In this document: one piece after another, positions 40,456-46,150 of the stretch
How the letters are laid out: every line of letters begins with the position of its first letter
How positions within the stretch are numbered: the stretch's first letter is position 1
Assembly: GCA_017625725.1 (NCBI GenBank)
Contig: JAGAKH010000045.1
Coordinates: forward strand, 1-46,150
Origin: Bacteroidales bacterium
GTDB taxonomy: Bacteria > Bacteroidota > Bacteroidia > Bacteroidales > UBA932
Direction of reading: 5' to 3'
Length of the DNA: 46,150 nt
Notes under the pieces: generated by a model
Databases searched by the model: none
Told to the model about the DNA's origin: nothing
The model's input: only the letters and a program-made list of their open reading frames with translations
Position numbers and translations under genes: made by a program

Positions 40456-42441
40456 ATGAAAGAATTGTCAATCGACTTAGAGACTTACAGCGACGTTGAT
40501 ATCTCCAAATGCGGTGCATACAAGTACGCTGAGTCTGAAAATTTTGAGATACTGCTCTTCGGTGTTTCCGTGGACGGTGAACCGGTCAAGGTATATGACC
40601 TTGCCTGCGGCGACACTATCCCGAAAGATATCCTTGCAGCACTATCTGACGATAGCGTAACAAAATGGGCTTTCAACGCCTCATTTGAGCGGATCTGTCT
40701 TTCCAACTGGCTGAAGCGACACCATCCGGAACACTTCTACGGATACAGCATCCCGGAAGACCCGGCTTCAAAATATCTGGATCCTTCAGCCTGGAAATGC
40801 ACAATGATCTGGTCCGCATACATGGGACTTCCCCTCTCGCTGGAAGGAGTCGGCGCCGTCCTGAAATTGCAGGATCAAAAGCTGAAGGAAGGCAAAGACC
40901 TGATCCGGTATTTCTGTACCCCGTGCAAGCCTACAAAGGCAAACGGCGGACGCACCCGGAACCTTCCACAGCATGACAGCGAAAAATGGATCCGCTTCAA
41001 GGAATACAACCGCCGGGACGTGGAAGTGGAAATGGCGATAAAGAAACGCCTTGCAAAATACCCCGTCCCGGAACAGATATGGGATGAATATCATCTCGAT
41101 CAGGAAATCAACGACAGGGGCATTGCCCTCAATATGACCGTGGTGGAAAACGCCATCGCCTTTGATGAACGCTCCCGCGAAGAACTGACCGTCGCTATGC
41201 AGGATATCACCAATCTTGATAATCCGAATAGCGTGCAGCAGATGAAGGAATGGCTCTCCGATAACGGAGTGGAAACGGAATCCCTGGACAAGAAAGCCGT
41301 GAAGGAGCTTATCAAAACAACGGATGAACAGGCGGTACAGGATGCTCTTATTCTCCGTCAGCAACTTGCCAAAAGCAGTGTGAAGAAATATCAGGCAATG
41401 CAGAACGCTGTCTGCAGAGACGGACGTGCCCACGGTATGTTCCAGTTCTACGGAGCGAACCGTTCCGGCAGATGGGCCGGTCGCCTGATACAGTTGCAGA
41501 ACCTTCCGCAGAACCATCTCCCGGACTTGGAGCAGGCCAGACAGTATGTGATTGACGGAGATTATGAGATGCTGGATCTTCTTTATGATTCGGTTCCTTC
41601 AGTCCTATCAGAACTTATCAGAACCGCCTTCGTTCCCCGTCCCGGATACAAGTTCATTGTCAGCGACTTCTCGGCGATTGAAGCTAGAGTCCTTGCATAT
41701 CTCGCCGGTGAAACTTGGCGTTCCAAAGTATTTGCGGAAGGAAAAGACATCTACTGTGCCTCAGCTTCTCAGATGTTCGGCGTGCCCGTGGAAAAACACG
41801 GCGTAAATAGTCACCTCAGGCAGAAGGGCAAGATTGCAGAATTGGCTCTCGGATATGGTGGTTCCGTCGGTGCCCTGATATCGATGGGTGCTCTCGAAAT
41901 GGGTCTTCCGGAAGAAGACCTTCAGCCCCTTGTAAACGCCTGGCGCAGCTCCAATCCGATGATCACCGCCTTCTGGTGGGATGTTGACCGTGCCGTCAAG
42001 ACGGCAATAACAAAACGGATCCCTATGGAAGTACGCGGTATCAAGTTCTTTTACAAGAGTGGAATGCTCTTCATCCAGCTTCCTTCAGGCCGCAGACTCT
42101 CTTATGTGAAGCCCCGCATCGGTGTCAATCAGTTCGGCGGAGAATCCGTCACCTATGAAGGTGTCGGCTCCACAAAGAAATGGGAACGCATTGAATCCTA
42201 CGGGCCGAAATTCGTGGAGAATATCGTCCAAGCCATCAGCCGCGACATCCTCTGCTATGCTATGAAGACCCTCCGGCATTGCTTCATCGTCGGGCACGTC
42301 CATGATGAACTGATCATCGAATGCGATCCCCGCGTTGACCTGAAAGCCGTATGTGAGCAGATGGGCAGATCCCCGGACTGGATGCCTGACATCCTGCTTA
42401 GAGCAGACGGATACGAAACTGATTTTTATAAAAAAGACTGA
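40456..42441 (+). CDS. Phage DNA polymerase, family A
   Basis: A 661-residue DNA polymerase I-like enzyme. The N-terminal 3'-5' exonuclease starts with IDLET (D7, E9) and has NASFERICL and the EYNRRDVEVEMAI motif. The polymerase domain has motif A VSDFSAIEARVLA, motif B RQKGKIAELALGYGG, and motif C VHDELIIE with its Asp. There is no 5'-3' exonuclease domain, as usual for phages. AGAAAGGA precedes the start. It is the last gene of the plus-strand operon; a terminator follows the stop. It replicates the phage genome with the primase-helicase. Confidence 0.97.
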   Translation: MKELSIDLETYSDVDISKCGAYKYAESENFEILLFGVSVDGEPVKVYDLACGDTIPKDILAALSDDSVTKWAFNASFERICLSNWLKRHHPEHFYGYSIPEDPASKYLDPSAWKCTMIWSAYMGLPLSLEGVGAVLKLQDQKLKEGKDLIRYFCTPCKPTKANGGRTRNLPQHDSEKWIRFKEYNRRDVEVEMAIKKRLAKYPVPEQIWDEYHLDQEINDRGIALNMTVVENAIAFDERSREELTVAMQDITNLDNPNSVQQMKEWLSDNGVETESLDKKAVKELIKTTDEQAVQDALILRQQLAKSSVKKYQAMQNAVCRDGRAHGMFQFYGANRSGRWAGRLIQLQNLPQNHLPDLEQARQYVIDGDYEMLDLLYDSVPSVLSELIRTAFVPRPGYKFIVSDFSAIEARVLAYLAGETWRSKVFAEGKDIYCASASQMFGVPVEKHGVNSHLRQKGKIAELALGYGGSVGALISMGALEMGLPEEDLQPLVNAWRSSNPMITAFWWDVDRAVKTAITKRIPMEVRGIKFFYKSGMLFIQLPSGRRLSYVKPRIGVNQFGGESVTYEGVGSTKKWERIESYGPKFVENIVQAISRDILCYAMKTLRHCFIVGHVHDELIIECDPRVDLKAVCEQMGRSPDWMPDILLRADGYETDFYKKD

Positions 42442-42490
42442 AAAAGAGCCTCTTTCCAATCACGGAAGGAGGCTCCATCATTATATTTTT
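42441..42490. terminator. Bidirectional terminator between convergent operons
   Basis: A 12-pair stem (GAGCCTCTTTCC and GGAAGGAGGCTC, one G-U) with a six-base loop. It is followed by TATATTTTT on the plus strand, and by TTTTT on the minus strand. It serves the polymerase operon and the convergent zinc-ribbon gene. Confidence 0.88.
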
Positions 42491-43377
42491 GCGAACTCTC
42501 TGAATATCTTCAGTAGTTCATTCCAGTATGGCGGATAATCATTGCTGCCGGAATATGATCTTTTTCGTTTATTTGTCAGACTTATATCCAAGCTCCACTG
42601 TGTTCCATCCAATACGCACGGATCAACAAAGCTCTTTTTCCACTCGTGCAAATACAGCTGACTATATAACGTATTAACTATCTTTTGCCATTTGGTAGGC
42701 GATATCTGGCGGTCATCCGGCAATTCATCATATGCAAGTGTCTTCTGAACTTTAACAACCGCACCCTTGTCATTTTTTCTTATCGTGATATCAGTGTATC
42801 CACCAAAAAAACCACCCACTGAAAACTTAATCGCCGTTACAACATCCCGGTAATCCTCTACCGTTTCAGTTTTCGGTGTCATCAGGATAGGTGCCGTTGC
42901 AAAATCCCTCTTGCAGTCATTACATTTTCTGGCCGGCATAGTTTCTACACGCTGACCATCAATCTCTACACTGCTTATACAACACCCGCCCAGAACCCAC
43001 TTGCCTTCATCAAGCATCTTCTGCATTTCTTCACTGAATGCCGGATATCCATAAATGTATCTTGCGGTATTCTGGCTTCCACAACGCGGACACTTAATCT
43101 GTGCTTTCTTATTTCTCACAACGAAAGTAAGATTAAAAGGAAGGCCTTCTACTTTATCCTTATGCTCGGACATATCCAAAGTAATATGATTGGCCCGTGC
43201 CGCCTTAAAAAGTGCATCGTGAAGATCAAACAGATCAAATGTCTCCATATCATCATAGCCTGAAGCTCGCGCCAGTCTTCCCGTCGTGGTGACTGTTCCA
43301 TCCTCACATTCTCTTAGATCTTCCACCAAGTATTCAGCTATTTCCCGTATATCTGATTTTGAATATCTTTCACTCAT
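42481..43377 (-). CDS. Zinc-ribbon protein coupled to the ADP-ribosylglycohydrolase
   Basis: A 298-residue protein starting at 43377 with GGAGGTGG upstream and overlapping the glycohydrolase stop by eight bases. Residues 1-85 look like a winged-helix region (SDIREIAEYLVEDLRECE, TTGRLARASGYDDME). A split zinc ribbon follows: CPRCGSQNTARYIYG, then a GGCC pair and CNDCKRDF. The C-terminal 140 residues (GGFFGGYTDITIRK, FVDPCVLDGTQWSLDI) are of no known family. Similar proteins occur in Lachnospiraceae, but I know no function. Coupling suggests it works with the ADP-ribose enzyme, for instance by sensing or binding nucleic acid. Confidence 0.7.
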   Translation of the reverse strand: MSERYSKSDIREIAEYLVEDLRECEDGTVTTTGRLARASGYDDMETFDLFDLHDALFKAARANHITLDMSEHKDKVEGLPFNLTFVVRNKKAQIKCPRCGSQNTARYIYGYPAFSEEMQKMLDEGKWVLGGCCISSVEIDGQRVETMPARKCNDCKRDFATAPILMTPKTETVEDYRDVVTAIKFSVGGFFGGYTDITIRKNDKGAVVKVQKTLAYDELPDDRQISPTKWQKIVNTLYSQLYLHEWKKSFVDPCVLDGTQWSLDISLTNKRKRSYSGSNDYPPYWNELLKIFREFAKI

Positions 43378-44683
43378 CGCTTTCCACCTCCGCATTCGCA
43401 AATCTTGAAGAGATCCGTGCCGTTGCATCAAACAGATCAACAGTCAATACGAAAGGCTCCGAAAAAGCATTCACGACAATTCCCTTCACGCCCTTCTCGT
43501 TATTTCTGGCCAAAACCATACATTCAAGAAAATGCTTCTGCACCTTTGAAAAGTGCTCACCATATTCACCCATATCCTCTGCCGTTGCAAATACCGGAAA
43601 GAAGAAATCGTCGCCATTCTGAAGAATATCCGGTACCAGTCTGACAAAATCCTTATTGGTAAAATCTTTGCCTATAAGTGAATCCAGATTGTCCCCTGCT
43701 TCTTTCACCGCCTTTTCTACTTCGGCATAATCAGCCTCACTTAAAATCGCATTGCAAGGTACCCACACAAAACTGTCTCGAAGAATAGCCAGAAGCGTGT
43801 ACAGATTCTTTTCTGTCCTGTCATTGTTAAACATCTTCATTGCTTCCTTCAGAACAGTTCCGTCCAGAAATCCATACTCTTTTCTGTCAGTTGCTTCTTC
43901 AAATCTGTCAAGCACAGCCAGCATTTCTTCAGGAAGTCTTCCCCTACATTCCAGCTTGTCAATATCTGGCACTCCATAAAACGCTTCTGCGATACTCCCG
44001 GCAATGCAGGTAAGAGTATCGCAATCACCACCAAGAGATACCGCTGTCCTGATTACATCCTCGAAACTCGTTCCTTCCAAGAATGCTGTAATTGCCTCAG
44101 GTACAGTTTCCTGACAAGATTCCACATGATGATATGTCGGTCTAATCTCATCACAGGTTCTGGATAAATCATAGCCAAACTCTTTAATGATGTAGTCCTT
44201 GATCTCGTCTTTTGAAGCTCCGGTTCTTGCCATGAATATCGCGGAAGCCGTTGCCTCGGCACCCTTTATTCCTTCAGGATGATTGTGAGTCACCTCCGCT
44301 GTCAGCTTTGCGTATCGTCTGGTTTCTTCAAGGCTTCCATACAGCCATCCTACACTTGACACTCTCATTGCGGATCCGTTTCCATAGCTTCCGTAAGGAT
44401 GTGGTTTCCAGTGATCGAATAGCCAATTTCTGAACCTTCCACCATAACCGGCATCAGGATATTTTCTTCCCCATATCCTCATAGACTTCGATACTTCATG
44501 ATGAACCATGTCATCACTCGCATCTTTATCCAACCCAAGAAGCGCCTCTGCCACTGCGATGGTCATAACAGAATCATCTGTAAATTGTGATCCTCTGCTG
44601 AAAAGAGGAAAATCTTTTGTTTTATTGCCCCTGTCAAACTCATATGGGGCTCCAATCATATCGCCTAAAATTGCTCCATACAT
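43370..44683 (-). CDS. ADP-ribosylglycohydrolase fused to an SseB-like domain
   Basis: A 437-residue protein. The start at 44683 (MYGAILGDMIGAPYE) has AAAGGAGG nine bases upstream. Residues 1-265 are an ARH/DraG-type ADP-ribosylglycohydrolase: the GDMIGAPYE start, FTDDS (T35, D36, D37) and LGGDCDT near 225-232 for the two metal ions. Residues about 290-437 resemble the SseB/enhanced serine sensitivity domain (LLAILRDSFVWVPC, DDFFFPVFATAEDMGEYG, KGIVVNAFSEPFVL). The enzyme removes ADP-ribose from proteins or nucleic acids in its family. It leads an operon with the zinc-ribbon gene; a macro-domain gene lies just upstream. Confidence 0.9.
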   Translation of the reverse strand: MYGAILGDMIGAPYEFDRGNKTKDFPLFSRGSQFTDDSVMTIAVAEALLGLDKDASDDMVHHEVSKSMRIWGRKYPDAGYGGRFRNWLFDHWKPHPYGSYGNGSAMRVSSVGWLYGSLEETRRYAKLTAEVTHNHPEGIKGAEATASAIFMARTGASKDEIKDYIIKEFGYDLSRTCDEIRPTYHHVESCQETVPEAITAFLEGTSFEDVIRTAVSLGGDCDTLTCIAGSIAEAFYGVPDIDKLECRGRLPEEMLAVLDRFEEATDRKEYGFLDGTVLKEAMKMFNNDRTEKNLYTLLAILRDSFVWVPCNAILSEADYAEVEKAVKEAGDNLDSLIGKDFTNKDFVRLVPDILQNGDDFFFPVFATAEDMGEYGEHFSKVQKHFLECMVLARNNEKGVKGIVVNAFSEPFVLTVDLFDATARISSRFANAEVESDE

Positions 44684-44715
44684 ATGCTGCATCCTCCTTT
44701 GTTCTTGATGATGCA

Positions 44716-44772
44716 AGTATAGCTGAAAAAGAAAAGAGAGTGGTCGTTTGCCGCGCGACAAATTCCACTCTC
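44716..44772 (-). terminator. Macro-gene terminator and promoter element for the glycohydrolase operon
   Basis: On the minus strand, GAGAGTGG and CCACTCTC (44772-44736) close a nested hairpin with an inner TTTG/CAAA stem, followed by TTTTCTTTTT. A -10-like TATACT (44721-44716) comes next, without a clear -35. The macro gene and the glycohydrolase operon are therefore likely to be separate transcripts. Confidence 0.65.
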
Positions 44773-44778
44773 CGAAAA

Positions 44779-45873
44779 TCACTCTCCCAGTATCGGTTGT
44801 CCATATTTGAATAATGCGGCGTTTATCTCATAAATGTCATACACCTTGTTTGTTATGAAGTAGGTAATAATCAGATCGAACTTGTTACTCGGCGAAAATG
44901 CAATTTCCGCTCTGGCAAGCAGATCCATCATTGTCGGCATATCCAGTTCCAATGCTATCGCAAAAGCCACCGCTGTCTTTTTCTTCGGCTTATAGTCTTC
45001 CTTACATCGGATCCTCGAAAACACCTTGCGGTCTATGTTCGCCTTCTTATAGACTGTCACGTCATCCAAACCGCTTTCATCTATCAGCTTGAAAAGCCTC
45101 TGTTGAAATGTGTCGCCAGCGCTATCAATTACTTCATCCAGGCTTTTACCTGAAACATCCGGGAATGATGGTGCTGACGCTTCCGCATAAATAACATCAC
45201 ATTCTTCATTATCTTCTTCCGTCTCTTCATCTAAAGATTCATCAGGCATACCCAGAATCATTTCCGTAGATTCCAGATACCTTGCCTGCCGCATCCTGCG
45301 CTCATATCCATAATCTCCGCCGTATTCTTCTTCACGGAGTCTCTTTGCAGAATGTTCATCAATATACTCTTCAATATCACCGACCAGCTTGCCCGACAGC
45401 TCAAAAGCTTTCCGGTCAAACACAACCAATATTACCTTCACATCATGCGACAGAAGGAATTTATTGATCTCAGACAATGCTATTTGAAGAGCCTCATCTT
45501 TAGGAAAGCCATATACGCCGGTCGCTATCAGCGGAAAAGCAATACTATTACAAGATAGCTCAGCCGCCTTACTTAAAGCATTCGCATAACACGAATGCAG
45601 AATATCACGTTCTCCGTGGTTGCCATCTACCCATGCCGGTCCGACGGTATGAATGATGTATTTTGCATCTAGATGAAAAGCATCTGTATATGCCACCTGA
45701 CCGGGTGCAATTTCACCTATTTTCTGCCGTTCCTTCAAAAGCAGCTTCTCACCTGCTGCCTTATATATTGCGCTATCGGTTCCGCTCCCGATAACAGGAT
45801 TCGGATTAGCCGTGTTCACAATAGCGTCCGCTTTTACTTTTGTTATATCGTTTCTGATAATCTGAAACGGCAT
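44779..45873 (-). CDS. Macro-domain protein with C-terminal helix-rich domain
   Basis: A 364-residue protein. Residues 1-175 are a macro domain (ADAIVNTANPNPVIGSGTDSAIYKAAG, then IIHTVGPAWVDG and ATGVYGFPKDEAL), which binds or hydrolyses ADP-ribose derivatives. An acidic linker (about 215-235) follows. Residues 240-364 form a helical domain (LFKLIDESGLDDVTVYKKANIDRKVFSRIR, then KKTAVAFAIALELDMPTMMDLLARA) that looks like an XRE-type helix-turn-helix and is often fused to macro domains in Clostridia. It starts with AAAGGAAGG. It lies upstream of an ADP-ribosylglycohydrolase. Confidence 0.9.
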   Translation of the reverse strand: MPFQIIRNDITKVKADAIVNTANPNPVIGSGTDSAIYKAAGEKLLLKERQKIGEIAPGQVAYTDAFHLDAKYIIHTVGPAWVDGNHGERDILHSCYANALSKAAELSCNSIAFPLIATGVYGFPKDEALQIALSEINKFLLSHDVKVILVVFDRKAFELSGKLVGDIEEYIDEHSAKRLREEEYGGDYGYERRMRQARYLESTEMILGMPDESLDEETEEDNEECDVIYAEASAPSFPDVSGKSLDEVIDSAGDTFQQRLFKLIDESGLDDVTVYKKANIDRKVFSRIRCKEDYKPKKKTAVAFAIALELDMPTMMDLLARAEIAFSPSNKFDLIITYFITNKVYDIYEINAALFKYGQPILGE

Positions 45874-45889
45874 CCGAACTCACCTTCCT

Positions 45890-46105
45890 TTACTTTGGAA
45901 TACGGCAAACACCAAGCCTGCCCCATATTCCCTGTTCCATTATTTCAAAAGCATCCCTGATCTTCTTTGCATGATCCTCTGATGCCGGTACAGCAAGATA
46001 ATCCCTGACGGAATGCTCATGTACGGTAAGGAAGCAAGCAACCGAAAACAAGAGATAGACCGCCAGCACTACACTATTCCGAACCAAAGACCAAAAGATA
46101 AGCAT
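45890..46105 (-). pseudogene. Possible gene end or small membrane protein upstream of the macro gene
   Basis: An open frame of 71 codons ends 17 bases before the macro gene. The last 45 residues (VRDYLAVPASEDHAKKIRDAF) look like real protein. The first 28 are hydrophobic and no ribosome binding site precedes the ATG. It may be the 3' remnant of a truncated gene, or a genuine small membrane protein. No family recognised. Confidence 0.35.
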
Positions 46106-46141
46106 TGTGGGAAAATCTAAACTTTTGGATTTTCCTACAAT
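46104..46141. repeat. Imperfect inverted repeat near the right edge
   Basis: ATTGTGGGAAAATC and GATTTTCCTACAAT pair over 14 bases with one G-U on one strand, across a 10-base loop. There is no T run next to it. It may be a hairpin in the leader of the gene fragment, or a remnant of a mobile-element end. Confidence 0.5.
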
Positions 46142-46150
46142 GCCAACTAC

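Larger units (their letters stand above)
5772..42490. mobile_element. Siphovirus prophage (approximate limits)
   Basis: A continuous set of phage genes: integrase pair, lysis, tail, head, packaging and replication modules, with GC clearly higher than the left flank. The left limit is placed at the recombinase stop because the next gene is a host-type regulator. The right limit is placed at the bidirectional terminator after the DNA polymerase. Neither limit is proven: large serine recombinases use short att cores that I cannot locate by eye. The phage may extend right into the ADP-ribose cassette. A repressor gene is not visible. Confidence 0.8.

Overview
The window looks like part of a gut Clostridia chromosome (Lachnospiraceae-like) carrying a temperate siphovirus. 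This is inferred from the protein families, from strong GGAGG ribosome binding sites, and from several TTG/GTG starts. The middle part (about 5.77-42.49 kb) is a near-complete prophage of moderate GC. The left flank is visibly more AT-rich and the right flank somewhat so. I see no tRNA, rRNA, CRISPR array or insertion sequence.

Left flank (0.2-5.7 kb, all minus strand): an OmpR-type response regulator, a BcrA/LanF-like ABC ATPase, two ABC-2 permeases, a histidine kinase and a membrane-anchored erythromycin-esterase-like protein. Three TTGAC boxes with identical spacing (11 and 23 bases) lie upstream of both the ATPase and the esterase, so one regulator probably controls both in a peptide/antibiotic self-protection regulon.

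Prophage, read from its integrase end: two tandem large serine recombinases with their own promoter; a 65-residue acidic protein whose ribosome binding site and start codon lie inside a hairpin; a dual-enzyme endolysin; a holin; tail fibre-like and tail-tip proteins; a two-gene cargo cassette (GNAT acetyltransferase and XRE/zinc-ribbon regulator) with a leader peptide; tail completion protein, tape measure, and frameshifted tail chaperones; major tail protein and connectors; head fibre, capsid, ClpP-type protease and portal; large terminase; a C5 DNA methylase with two ParB-like zinc-ribbon proteins; small terminase, a cos-site candidate and an HNH nuclease; a sigma-like late regulator; SNF2 helicase, VRR-NUC nuclease and AEP primase-helicase. 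All of these are on the minus strand. A 488-base control region separates them from a plus-strand operon (DUF2800 nuclease-like, DUF2815 SSB-like, a small membrane protein, DUF5688, family A DNA polymerase).

Right flank (42.5-46.1 kb, minus strand): a zinc-ribbon protein coupled to an ADP-ribosylglycohydrolase/SseB-like fusion, and a separate macro-domain gene. Together they look like an ADP-ribose handling cassette.

The least expected signal is a 34-base bipartite element present four times, three times in the 37-kb control region and once just upstream of the 65-residue gene. Half of the element is complementary to that gene's translation start. No CI-type repressor is visible, and the polymerase block points opposite to the other replication genes.
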